From: a bacterium
GTDB taxonomy: Bacteria > Acidobacteriota > Thermoanaerobaculia > Multivoradales > JAHEKO01
NCBI GenBank assembly: GCA_024224155.1
Contig: JAAENP010000449.1
Span: forward strand, 1 to 33,977
Length of the DNA: 33,977 nucleotides
Reading direction: 5' to 3'
Shown here: positions 24,159 through 32,601 of the stretch, piece by piece
How the letters are laid out: every line of letters starts with the position of its first letter
Numbering within the stretch: position 1 is the stretch's first letter
Notes under the pieces: model-generated
What the model saw: only the letters and a program-made list of their open reading frames with translations
Database searches by the model: none
Told to the model about the DNA's origin: nothing
Program-made: the position numbers and the translations under genes

Positions 24159-26591
24159 CTACCGAATTTCGGGATACCGCGCCGGATCCGATCGGTGCAT
24201 CAGATCGTAGACCGCGTGGAAGATCTGCTCGCGATTGGGCTTGGTGAAGTAGTCGCCGTCGGAGCCGTAGGGCGGCCGGTGGGCCTTGGCGCTGATGGTG
24301 AGCGGCTCGGCGTCGAGCCACTGAAAGGCCTCCTGCTCCACCAGGACCTTCTGCATCATGTAGGCGGTGGCGCCGCCCGGGACGTCCTCGTCGACAAAGA
24401 CGACGCGACTGGTTTTCTTGATCGACTCGAGAATGCGGGATTCGCCGTCGAACGGAAGCAGAGTCTGGGCGTCCACAACCTCGACCTCGGTGCCGGTGGT
24501 CGCCAGAAGATCGGCCGCCGCGAGCGCAATCTTGCAGCAGGCGCCGTAGGTCACGAGGGTAACGTCCGAACCCTCGCGGAGGACCTGCGGAACACCCAAC
24601 GGCACCGTGAACTCACCGATATTGGTGGGCATCGGCTCCTTGGCCCGATAGGCGTTCAATACCTCGACCACCACCGCCGGATCGTCGGACTGGAGCAAGG
24701 TGTTGTACATGCCCGCGGCCTGGGTCATGTTGCGCGGCACACACAGGTACATGCCCCGAATCAGGTTGAGGATGCCGCCCATCTCTGAGCCCGAATGCCA
24801 GACGCCCTCGAGGCGGTGGCCGCGGGTTCGGACGATGACCGGAGCGCACTGCCCTCCCCGGGTGCGCCAGCGCAGCGTCGCCAGATCGTCCGACATGATC
24901 TGAAGCGCGTAGAGCAGATAGTCCAGGTACTGGATCTCGGCGATCGGCCGGATGCCGCGCATCGCGAGACCGATGGCCTGGCCGAGAATCGTGGCCTCAC
25001 GGATGCCCGTGTCCGACACTCGCAGCTCGCCGTACTTCTCTTGGAGGCCGGACATGCCCTGGTTGACGTCGCCGAGCCGACCGACATCCTCGCCGAAGGC
25101 GACGAGATTGGGATACCGCTCGAGAGCCCGGTCGAAGCAAGCGTTCAGAATCTCGAAGCCGCGCAGACTTTCCGGAGTGGCTTCTGAACCGGACTCGTAT
25201 TCCGCGGGGACCACGGCAACCGCCAGAGCCGATGCCGCCGTGCCGCTGTGGAGGTGGGAGCCATAGCGCTCGTGGTTGACGTCGAGCTGCTGCCGCTGCC
25301 ACTGGGCGAGCTCATCGCGCTCCGGGAGGCTTTCGTCACGAGTCAGGATCAGCAGCTCGGTCGCCGCCGACATCAACTCGCGCCGCAGAGCGTGAGGCAG
25401 GCGATCCAGCCGGCGCTCGACCGCGCGAATCTCGTCGGTGTGGCGCGAAGTGCTCGCCAGCTGTGAAACCCGGGAATCGAAAACCTGCCGGTCGATGTCG
25501 ACCGAGGCCCGGAACTTCTCCCAGGCGGAGCGCTGGCCTTCTCGAACCGAGCTCTTCTCTTCCTCCTCAACGTCCGCCAACTCCCGTTCATTGGCAAACC
25601 CTTGCGCGATCATCCACAGCCTCATCTGTCGGATGCAGTCGAACTCCTCTTCCCAGGCAAGTCGCTCGGCCGACTTATAGCGTTCGTGGCTGCCCGAGGT
25701 CGAATGTCCCTGAGGTTGGGTCATCTCGCGCACGTGCACGATCGCGGGCACATGCTCGAGTCGGACGATCTCGGCCGCATTGAGATACGTCTCACAGAGG
25801 CCGGGATAGTCCCAGCCCTTGGCCGTATAGATGTCGAAACCGGCGTCTTCGCCCGGTGCTCTCCGGAAGCCGCGCAACAGCTCGGTCATGTCGCCCTTGG
25901 TGACCTGGTACTCGTTGGGCACCGAGATGCCGTAGCCGTCGTCCCAGATCGAGAGCAGCATAGGCGCCCGGAGCACACCGGCGGCGTTGATCGACTCCCA
26001 GAAAATACCCTCGGCGCAGGTCGCGTTGCCAATCGTGCCGACAGCAATCTCGTTGCCGTTCTCGGAAAACCCCGAGAGATCCGAAAGACCCCCGAGCTGG
26101 CGGTAAAGACGTGAGGCGTAGGCCAGACCCACCAATCGCGGCATCTGTGATCCGGTCGGCGAAGCGTCGGCCGAGGACTGAACCTCTGCGAGGAGGTTCT
26201 TCCAACTACCTTGGCCATCCAGAAAGTGGGTCGCGAAATGGGCGGTCATCTGCCGGCCGGCGGAGCACGGCTCGCGCTCCGGATCCGGATCGGCATAGAG
26301 CTGAGCGAAGAGCTCCTCCACGCTCAGAAGACCCAGAGCCATGAGCAGGGTCTGATCGCGGTAGTAGCCGGAGCGGATATCTCCGGGCCGGCAGGCCCGC
26401 GCCAGCGCCAGCTGGGCCACCTCTTTGCCGTCACCGAAGATGCCGAACTTCGCCTTGCCGCTGAACACCTCGCGCCGCCCGAGCAAGCTCGCCTCCCGAC
26501 TCCGACAGGCAATGCGGTAGTCCCGAAGAATGCTCTCGTGGGTGAACTGAGCCGCCGAACCCTCCGGCCGGGTGTCGATGCCTTCGACCAC
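24159..26591 (-). CDS. Fused 2-oxoacid dehydrogenase E1 alpha/beta (thiamine diphosphate enzyme)
   Basis: This 810-residue protein joins an E1 alpha-like part (about 15-370) to an E1 beta-like part (about 485-800) through a charged helical linker. The alpha part has GNATCAEGIFWESINAAGV (188-206) and SIWDDGYGIS (214-223) at the thiamine diphosphate site; the beta part has VAFGEDVGRLGDV, DTGIREATILGQAIGLAMRG and FVDEDVPGGA. Fused E1 of this layout is known in Bacteroidetes and relatives and decarboxylates branched-chain or similar 2-oxoacids before transfer to a lipoyl E2. No E2 or E3 gene is in the window. The usual GDG/GDA Mg-binding motif reads GNA, an Asp-to-Asn change. The start is GTG 26591, ten bases after the lpxC stop, so both are likely co-transcribed. 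Confidence 0.87.
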   Translation of the reverse strand: MVEGIDTRPEGSAAQFTHESILRDYRIACRSREASLLGRREVFSGKAKFGIFGDGKEVAQLALARACRPGDIRSGYYRDQTLLMALGLLSVEELFAQLYADPDPEREPCSAGRQMTAHFATHFLDGQGSWKNLLAEVQSSADASPTGSQMPRLVGLAYASRLYRQLGGLSDLSGFSENGNEIAVGTIGNATCAEGIFWESINAAGVLRAPMLLSIWDDGYGISVPNEYQVTKGDMTELLRGFRRAPGEDAGFDIYTAKGWDYPGLCETYLNAAEIVRLEHVPAIVHVREMTQPQGHSTSGSHERYKSAERLAWEEEFDCIRQMRLWMIAQGFANERELADVEEEEKSSVREGQRSAWEKFRASVDIDRQVFDSRVSQLASTSRHTDEIRAVERRLDRLPHALRRELMSAATELLILTRDESLPERDELAQWQRQQLDVNHERYGSHLHSGTAASALAVAVVPAEYESGSEATPESLRGFEILNACFDRALERYPNLVAFGEDVGRLGDVNQGMSGLQEKYGELRVSDTGIREATILGQAIGLAMRGIRPIAEIQYLDYLLYALQIMSDDLATLRWRTRGGQCAPVIVRTRGHRLEGVWHSGSEMGGILNLIRGMYLCVPRNMTQAAGMYNTLLQSDDPAVVVEVLNAYRAKEPMPTNIGEFTVPLGVPQVLREGSDVTLVTYGACCKIALAAADLLATTGTEVEVVDAQTLLPFDGESRILESIKKTSRVVFVDEDVPGGATAYMMQKVLVEQEAFQWLDAEPLTISAKAHRPPYGSDGDYFTKPNREQIFHAVYDLMHRSDPARYPEIR

Positions 26592-26600
26592 GCCAGCAGC

Positions 26601-27899
26601 CTATGCGTTGTCTTCCAGGATCTTGCGCAGGATCGCGATGTTGTCGCGATGCCCGGTCAGGCTGGCGGTGACCTTGCCTCGCATCGGGTAGCCGAGCAGG
26701 TAGAGATCGCCGATCACGTCCAGGATCTTGTGGCGTACGAACTCGTCCGGGAATCGCAGGTCGGTGTTGATGATGTCGTCCTCGCCGACCAGGATGCAGT
26801 TGTCCAGACGGCCGCCGGTGCCGAGCCCCAATTCGTTCATCATGTCGAGGTCCTTGACGAAGCCGAAGGTTCGCGCCGGAGCGATCTCACCGACGTAGCT
26901 CGCCGGCTTCAACGGACCGTACTGGTAGCTCTGTCGACCAACCGGCGGAGGATAGTCGAGTAGGTAGGATACCCCGAACTCGTCCGCGGGCTCGAGCGTC
27001 AGGCTCTGCTCGCCGCTGCCGCTCACCCGATACTCACGATCGATGACGATCTCCTTGCGCGGCTCATCCTGATCGACGACGCCCACTTCGGCCAGGGTCT
27101 TGCAGAACTCGATGGCCGAGCCGTCGAGCACCGGAAGCTCACCATGCACCTTGACCAAGGCGTTGGTCACGCCGTAGGCATGGCACGCCGAAAGAAAGTG
27201 CTCGACCGTCTTGATGCCGACGCCTTCGGTCTCCAGCGTGGTTGCGTAGGAAGTCTCGGCGACAACGCCGACAAAGCCCGGAACGTGCGTATTCGTCGGT
27301 AGCGTCAGGAAGTGAATGCCGGAGTTCGGGGGCAACGGCTGAATCACCATCCCGGTCCGGAAGCCGGAATGCAAGCCCAGGCCGTAGAGGACGGTGCTCT
27401 GGGCGATGGTTCTCTGGGGAATCTCCGAAGCCCGGAGTAAGGGTACCTCCGGTGGTTTGAACTCGAAATCGGCGGCAAGCCGATCTTCCGACCGGACCGC
27501 CGACGCCAGGAGCGGCCCGCTAACGGACACATTGCGGCGGTAGGCGATGGCGCCTTGGACGCTATCTACCGCCTGGCTGTAGGAGAGCGGCTTCTCGACG
27601 TAGTCGAAGGCCCCCATCTTGAGCGCCTTGACCGCCGTCGAGGTCGTGCCGTGTCCCGACATCATGATCACCGCCGCCGTCGGGTCACTCTCACGCAGCG
27701 CCTGCAGCGTTTCCAGCCCATCCCGGTCCGGGAGCCAAATGTCGAGGAAGACGACGTCGGGCTTCCGGTCCCGATAGAGCTCGAGCGCCTCTTCTCCGCT
27801 CTCGGTGCAAAGGGTGTCGAAGCCCTCGTCCGAAAGCACCCCGGACAGGGCCGTGAGGATGCCCGGCTCGTCGTCGACGATGAGTACTAGCTCGCTCAT
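26601..27899 (-). CDS. lpxC: Response-regulator receiver domain fused to LpxC deacetylase
   Basis: This 432-residue protein starts at ATG 27899 (TTGAGGG upstream). Residues 1-120 form an NtrC-type receiver: acidic DDE at 9-11, phosphoacceptor Asp53 in VVFLDIWLP, Ser81 in MMSGHG and Lys103 in VEKPL, all present. After a linker (about 121-160), residues 161-432 are LpxC, which removes acetate from UDP-3-O-acyl-GlcNAc, the committed step of lipid A synthesis. LpxC signatures are GLGLHSG, TVEHFLSA (Glu233, His234), LPVLDGSA, and HKILDVIGD (His390, Asp394) with catalytic His417 in LTGHRDN. The His-Asp and Asp-His spacings (4 and 23) equal those of E. coli LpxC. Catalysis is expected to be intact. 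The receiver suggests phosphorelay control; no histidine kinase is in the window. Confidence 0.92.
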   Translation of the reverse strand: MSELVLIVDDEPGILTALSGVLSDEGFDTLCTESGEEALELYRDRKPDVVFLDIWLPDRDGLETLQALRESDPTAAVIMMSGHGTTSTAVKALKMGAFDYVEKPLSYSQAVDSVQGAIAYRRNVSVSGPLLASAVRSEDRLAADFEFKPPEVPLLRASEIPQRTIAQSTVLYGLGLHSGFRTGMVIQPLPPNSGIHFLTLPTNTHVPGFVGVVAETSYATTLETEGVGIKTVEHFLSACHAYGVTNALVKVHGELPVLDGSAIEFCKTLAEVGVVDQDEPRKEIVIDREYRVSGSGEQSLTLEPADEFGVSYLLDYPPPVGRQSYQYGPLKPASYVGEIAPARTFGFVKDLDMMNELGLGTGGRLDNCILVGEDDIINTDLRFPDEFVRHKILDVIGDLYLLGYPMRGKVTASLTGHRDNIAILRKILEDNA

Positions 27900-27912
27900 A
27901 TAGCCCTCAAGA

Positions 27913-27958
27913 GTACCCCAACTTGCGTCGTCGTGACGCACGCGGCATAGTCGGGTAC
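27913..27958. promoter_or_regulatory. Nested inverted repeats in a 60-bp divergent promoter region
   Basis: TGCGTC (27924-27929), spacer GTCGT and GACGCA (27935-27940) form a perfect dyad. It is enclosed by an outer dyad of GTACCC (27913-27918) and GGGTAC (27953-27958). Both lie between the receiver-LpxC start (27899, minus) and the MoaD-BNR start (27960, plus). This fits an operator for a dimeric regulator controlling both genes. No -10/-35 boxes were clear. Confidence 0.4.
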
Positions 27959-27959
27959 C

Positions 27960-29324
27960 GTGCCGGTAATCATCCTACCGACGCCTCTCACGAGTCGTGC
28001 TGCGGGTCGAGATCGCATCGCAGCGACCGGCTCGACCGTCGGTGAATGCCTGCTGGCCCTGGAGCGCGACTACCCGGGCCTCAAGGGCTGGGTCCTGGAC
28101 GACCGCGGCCGCATTCGCCGGCACGTCAACGTGTTCGTGGGCGACACCAAGGCGACTCTGGATCGAACGTTGGCGGCCGAAGAGGAGATCTACGTAATTC
28201 AGGCTATTTCCGGAGGGGGTGCCGATCTGGAAGAAACCGGTGAAGTTCTGGTCGGAACCAAGAAGGGGCTGATTGTCCTGCGCGGTCCCCGCGGGCGCGG
28301 CATGGAGACCGTCAGCCGCCAGTTCCCCGGCCAGGTGGTCGAATACGCGACGCGCGATCCGAGAACCGGTCTCTACTACGCCTCGGTTACGCACGGCCAG
28401 TTCGGTCCCCATGTCTACCTCGCCGAGGATCCCGTCGGAGAGTGGGAGCAGGCGGACGGACCGGTATTCCCGGAAGGCACCGACGCGTCGGTGAACCGGG
28501 TCTGGGTGATCAAGCCGGGCGTCGAGGAGGGCGTGCTATGGGCGGGCGTGGCGCCGGCCGCGCTTTTCAAGAGCGAGGACTCCGGGCGCACTTGGGAGCT
28601 CAACCGGGGTCTCTGGGATCACCCGACACGACCCGACTGGGAAGGCGGCCTCGGCGGACTCTGCCTCCATTCGATTTGCCAGTGGCCCGACGACGCGCAG
28701 CGGCTCACGCTGGCGATCTCGGCCGTCGGCGTTTGGCAGACCGAAGACGGCGGCGAAAGCTGGTCACGATACTCGGAGGGCCTTGTCCCCCGCTACCTTC
28801 CCGAGGAAGCTCGGGTCGACACGCTCATGCACTGCGTTCACAAGCTCGAGCAGTCGCCCGTCGAGCCCGACACCTTCTACATGCAGTTTCACGGCGGTGT
28901 CTATCGCTCCGATGACGCCGGGCACAGCTGGCAGGACATTGCTGGGCTCCAAGCCCAGGGAAACGGCCGCGGCCTCCCCGCGGATTTCGGCTTTCCGATT
29001 GTGGTCGACCCCAGAGACCCGAACCGTGCCTACGTGATTCCGCTGGTAGCCGACGTCGACAGGGTCACCCCGGAGGGCGGAGTCCGCGTTTTCGAGACCC
29101 GCGACCGCGGCGCCAGCTGGCAGCCGAAGACCCAGGGCCTGCCGCAGCAAGACGCCTACCTGACCGTTCTCCGCCAAGCCTTTTGTCATGACGGCGGCGA
29201 CCCGCTGGGCCTGTACTTCGGAGCCGAGTCCGGCACCGTCTTCGGATCGCGCGACGGCGGCGAGACCCGGTCCGCGGTCGCCGAGAATCTGCCACCGATC
29301 GGCTCGGTTCGAGCGTCCCAGTAA
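27960..29324 (+). CDS. MoaD/ThiS-like ubiquitin fold fused to an Asp-box (BNR) beta-propeller
   Basis: This 454-residue protein begins at GTG 27960. Residues 1-87 look like a MoaD/ThiS-family sulfur carrier: a GSTVGECLLALERDYPGL segment, RRHVNVFVGDT, then EEIYVIQAISGGG, in which the carrier's normally terminal Gly-Gly is buried at 85-87. The chain continues in frame into EVLVGTKKGLIVL and a propeller with five Asp boxes: SEDSGRTW (205), TEDGGESW (261), SDDAGHSW (317), TRDRGASW (380) and SRDGGETR (430). Asp-box propellers include sialidases and many non-enzymatic proteins. No signal peptide is seen, so it is probably cytoplasmic. Separate adjacent genes for the two domains occur in other bacteria; here they are fused. 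Next gene follows after six bases. Confidence 0.82.
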   Translation: MPVIILPTPLTSRAAGRDRIAATGSTVGECLLALERDYPGLKGWVLDDRGRIRRHVNVFVGDTKATLDRTLAAEEEIYVIQAISGGGADLEETGEVLVGTKKGLIVLRGPRGRGMETVSRQFPGQVVEYATRDPRTGLYYASVTHGQFGPHVYLAEDPVGEWEQADGPVFPEGTDASVNRVWVIKPGVEEGVLWAGVAPAALFKSEDSGRTWELNRGLWDHPTRPDWEGGLGGLCLHSICQWPDDAQRLTLAISAVGVWQTEDGGESWSRYSEGLVPRYLPEEARVDTLMHCVHKLEQSPVEPDTFYMQFHGGVYRSDDAGHSWQDIAGLQAQGNGRGLPADFGFPIVVDPRDPNRAYVIPLVADVDRVTPEGGVRVFETRDRGASWQPKTQGLPQQDAYLTVLRQAFCHDGGDPLGLYFGAESGTVFGSRDGGETRSAVAENLPPIGSVRASQ

Positions 29325-29330
29325 AACTCG

Positions 29331-31199
29331 GTGTCTGATCGACTCGATCTTCTACTGCCCGGTCCGCAGACGATTCGCACGCGCGAGGGTCTCATCCAGG
29401 CGAGGCAATTCCATTTCGCCACCGACAGGCTACCCGCGGCGCTAGTCCGGCCGGCGATGGACTACCTCATCGACCGCTGTGGCGCACTGCCGGCCGGCGA
29501 GAGTCCGTCGGAAAGCTCCGCGCTCGAGATCCGGCTCGATCTGGTCGAGAGCCTCCCAGGGGAAGGCTACGAGCTCGAAATCGAGCCGGTCGGCGTTCGG
29601 ATCGCGGCCTCGGGGCGCCGCGGGCTGTTCTACGGAGCCGTCACTCTGCGCCAGTGGCTTTCTCTTCACGATTGGGCCGGCGAAGGAGCCTCGGTCCCGG
29701 CCGTGGCGATTCGAGACCGGCCCGATTTCGCGCGCCGCGGAGTGCTGCTCGATATCAGCCGCAACAAGGTGCCCAAGATGGAGTCGCTCTTGCGGCTCGT
29801 GGACCTACTGGCAGAGCTCAAATACAACGAGCTCCAGCTCTACATGGAGCACACCTTCGCGTATCCGGGGCACGCGGCGGTCTGGAGGGACGCAAGTCCT
29901 CTGACTGCCGAAGACGTCCAGCAACTGGACGGCTACTGCCGCCTGCGCTGCGTCGAGCTGGTGCCGAATCAGAACAGCTTCGGGCATTTCCACCGCTGGC
30001 TGACCCACGCGCGCTACCGCGACCTCGCCGAGTGTCCCGAAGGGGTCCAACATGCCTTCAGTGACGAGGTCGAACCGTTCAGCCTCTGCCCAACCGATCC
30101 CGCGAGCGTGGATCTGCTGCGCGACCTCTACGGCAAGCTCCTGCCGAATTTCACCAGCGGTCGGTTTCACGTCGGTTTCGACGAGACCTTCGAGATCGGC
30201 CGGGGCCGATCGAGACGGGCCTGCACAGAGAACGGGCTCGACCGCGTGTATCTCCAATTCCTGGAGTCCGTGCGCGGGCTCGCAGCCGAGCACAACCGGC
30301 GGGTTCAGATCTGGGCCGACATGCTGATCGAGCATCGCGCGCTCCTACCCATGATCCCCGACGACGTCATCCTCTGCGAGTGGGGCTACGAGGCGGGGCA
30401 CCCGTTTCGCGAGGACAGCGCTTTGCTCGCAGCCACCGACTGCGAAGTCTACGTCTGCCCCGGCACGAGCAGCTGGTCCAGCTTCGCCGGGAGGGGAAGA
30501 AACGCGCTGATCAACCTGACCGAGGCGGCGGCCGCGGGGGTTGCCACCGGCGCGGCCGGCTATCTGGTGACCGACTGGGGCGATCGCGGCCACCTGCAGC
30601 CTCTTTCTGCCAGCTATCTCGGCTTCGCCGCCGGAGCTGCCTTTGCCTGGCACCGAACCGAAGCCAAGCGACGCGACGCGGGTGATTGGGCTCGGGCAAT
30701 CGATCGGTGGCTGCTCGACTCGCCGGGCTGCGGCCTGGGCGAGGCGGCGCTCGATCTTGCGGATGCCTACACCCTAACGGGTGCAACGCAGAAGAACGGA
30801 ACCGCGTTCTTTCATCTGCTGATGTCGCCCGATGACGGCCTCGAGAATCCTCGCTATCGAGGCCTCTCTCGGGAAGGACTGGCCAAAGCGCGCCGGACGA
30901 TCCGTAGTGCGGCCGCCAAAGCCGCCCGCGCCGACACCCAGAGCATCGAGGGGCGCCGGACCCGCAGCGAGCTCAACTGGGTCGCCGACACACTCCAGCT
31001 AGCGTGCGCGGTCGGCGAGGCTCGGCTCGACTCACCGTTCTCCGACCTGACCGGCTTTCCGACCGAGACTCGCACCACTCTCGCGGCCCAGTGCGCCGAG
31101 CTCGCGGATCGCCGGGCCGAGCTGTGGCCCGAGCGCAACCGCCCAGGCGGACTCGACGACTCGTTGCACCTGTTCAAGCGTCTGGCTCGGCGGCTCTAG
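29331..31199 (+). CDS. Glycoside hydrolase family 20-like protein (beta-N-acetylhexosaminidase type)
   Basis: This 622-residue protein starts at GTG 29331, six bases after the preceding stop, without a good ribosome site (probably coupled). Residues about 1-128 resemble the GH20b N-terminal domain (GYELEIEPVGVRIAASGRRGLFYG). The (beta/alpha)8 domain begins at RRGVLLDISRNKVP. FHVGFDETFEIG holds the catalytic Asp284-Glu285 pair of substrate-assisted GH20 catalysis, and LVPNQNSFGHF precedes it. A helical C-terminal part (about 480-622) is extra. No signal peptide is present, unlike many GH20 enzymes, so the substrate is likely an imported or recycled amino-sugar compound. HVGFDE differs from the common H-x-G-G-D-E by Phe for Gly. 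Activity is inferred. Confidence 0.85.
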   Translation: MSDRLDLLLPGPQTIRTREGLIQARQFHFATDRLPAALVRPAMDYLIDRCGALPAGESPSESSALEIRLDLVESLPGEGYELEIEPVGVRIAASGRRGLFYGAVTLRQWLSLHDWAGEGASVPAVAIRDRPDFARRGVLLDISRNKVPKMESLLRLVDLLAELKYNELQLYMEHTFAYPGHAAVWRDASPLTAEDVQQLDGYCRLRCVELVPNQNSFGHFHRWLTHARYRDLAECPEGVQHAFSDEVEPFSLCPTDPASVDLLRDLYGKLLPNFTSGRFHVGFDETFEIGRGRSRRACTENGLDRVYLQFLESVRGLAAEHNRRVQIWADMLIEHRALLPMIPDDVILCEWGYEAGHPFREDSALLAATDCEVYVCPGTSSWSSFAGRGRNALINLTEAAAAGVATGAAGYLVTDWGDRGHLQPLSASYLGFAAGAAFAWHRTEAKRRDAGDWARAIDRWLLDSPGCGLGEAALDLADAYTLTGATQKNGTAFFHLLMSPDDGLENPRYRGLSREGLAKARRTIRSAAAKAARADTQSIEGRRTRSELNWVADTLQLACAVGEARLDSPFSDLTGFPTETRTTLAAQCAELADRRAELWPERNRPGGLDDSLHLFKRLARRL

Positions 31200-31202
31200 C
31201 CG

Positions 31203-31220
31203 CGGCAAAGGTCGTTGCCG
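31203..31220. terminator. Short hairpin between convergent genes
   Basis: CGGCAA (31203-31208), loop AGGTCG and TTGCCG (31215-31220) form a perfect 6-base stem directly after the GH20-like stop (31199). It lies ahead of the convergent M20 peptidase stop (31248). The position fits a terminator; a T-tract is missing. Confidence 0.45.
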
Positions 31221-31247
31221 GGTGGCCCAGCGAGCGGCTGGAACCCG

Positions 31248-32591
31248 TCACCGCCGTCGACGCGCCAGCCTGAGCATCAGCACCGCGGCCCGCTGCACCT
31301 GCATGGGCAAGGTTGACAGATCGGCGACCTCGTCGACCGTGTGCCCCCCCTCCCCCATCAAGCCGACGCCGTCCAGTGCCATCTCCACGTACTCGGCCGC
31401 AAAGGAGACGTCCGCCGCCCCCGCGTTGCGAGGATTGACCGCCTGCACCGGGCCGTAGCCGAGATCGCGGCTGACTTCGTCATAGAGAGCCAGCAGGCGC
31501 CGGTTACCGTCGCTGGCTCCCATCGGCGGATAAGAAGGCGAAAAGGTCAGCTCGGTCTGGGCGTGCGGCAGGTTGTGGGCCACGATCTCGCGCATCCGCC
31601 GGGTCGCTCGCTCGTACTGAGCCGGCGAAGTGGCCCGGAGGTCACCGGTCACCACGGCATGCTCGGCAATGACGTTGTTCTTGCCGAAAGCCCCGCCTCG
31701 AGCCTCGCCGGCATCGAACTCGACGTCGGTGCCGCCCAGGATGACTCCCGGATTGCAAGTGAGGTTCTCTTCACTCCGAAGATCTTCTCGAAAAGCCGTG
31801 AGAATTCGCGCCGCCTCGTAGATCGCGCCCGCACCGACCTTCGGTTGGAAGATCTGCGACGAATGAGCGGGCTTCGCTTTGACGGTCAGCGTCCAGCTGC
31901 CCGATCCGCGCCGCGAGATCACGGCGGTTTCCGGGTCGCCGTCACCGTCCTCGAAGCCGATCGCGACGTCCGCGACCTTGGCGGAATCGACGAGTACCGC
32001 TCGCGCGGCCTCGAGTGGCCGGCCCGAGCGCTCCTCGTCGCCGGTCATCACGACCGTTACGTCCACTTCGTCGAGCGCTCCGATCGCTTCGAGCGCCCGC
32101 AAGGCTTGAATCAGGACCACGTCGCCGCCCTTCATGTCCGTCGTGCCCGGACCGCTGGCTCGGTTGCCGTCCAAAAGCTCGTAACTCTGAAACGGGCTAT
32201 CCTGCTCGAAGACGGTGTCTAGGTGGCCGATCAGGAGGAAGTGGATCCGCTCGACGCCGCGGTTATCCGGCGGTTGGGCCGACTGCCGGACGGACCAGCG
32301 GGCGATCAGATGGCCGGCTCGGCCGAACGAGACGCCGTCGAGCCACTCGGTCTGGAAACCCAGATCCTCGAGCTCGGCCGCGAAGATCTCACCCACCTCG
32401 CGCACACCCGCAAAGTTCATCGTGCCGCTATTGATGTCGACCACGCGCTCGAGAAGCTCGAGCGCCTCGCCGTTGTGCGTTTCGATCCAAGCGACGATCT
32501 CTTGTTCCTCGCGAGAGAGCTCGGCGACCCCGGGAGCTGCAACGAGGACCGACAGAGCGATGAGAAGCCACCGGCGCAGACGCGGGAGCAT
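31248..32591 (-). CDS. Exported M20-family metallopeptidase (glutamate carboxypeptidase-like)
   Basis: The protein is 447 residues from ATG 32591 (CTGAGGGGC upstream), with a signal peptide (about 1-23, MLPRLRRWLLIALSVLVAAP). Two-zinc M20A motifs are in place: IGHLDTV (His123, Asp125), GTTDMKGGD (bridging Asp152) and TGDEERSG (catalytic Glu186, metal Glu187). A dimerisation domain with KPAHSS follows. The order and spacing resemble carboxypeptidase G2-type enzymes, which release C-terminal glutamate, but M20 substrate range is wide. It is periplasmic or secreted. It starts 10 bases after the PilZ-protein stop, so both form an operon, although no functional link is obvious. An upstream in-frame start inside the PilZ gene is rejected. 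Confidence 0.88.
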   Translation of the reverse strand: MLPRLRRWLLIALSVLVAAPGVAELSREEQEIVAWIETHNGEALELLERVVDINSGTMNFAGVREVGEIFAAELEDLGFQTEWLDGVSFGRAGHLIARWSVRQSAQPPDNRGVERIHFLLIGHLDTVFEQDSPFQSYELLDGNRASGPGTTDMKGGDVVLIQALRALEAIGALDEVDVTVVMTGDEERSGRPLEAARAVLVDSAKVADVAIGFEDGDGDPETAVISRRGSGSWTLTVKAKPAHSSQIFQPKVGAGAIYEAARILTAFREDLRSEENLTCNPGVILGGTDVEFDAGEARGGAFGKNNVIAEHAVVTGDLRATSPAQYERATRRMREIVAHNLPHAQTELTFSPSYPPMGASDGNRRLLALYDEVSRDLGYGPVQAVNPRNAGAADVSFAAEYVEMALDGVGLMGEGGHTVDEVADLSTLPMQVQRAAVLMLRLARRRR

Positions 32592-32601
32592 CCGTCGCCC
32601 C

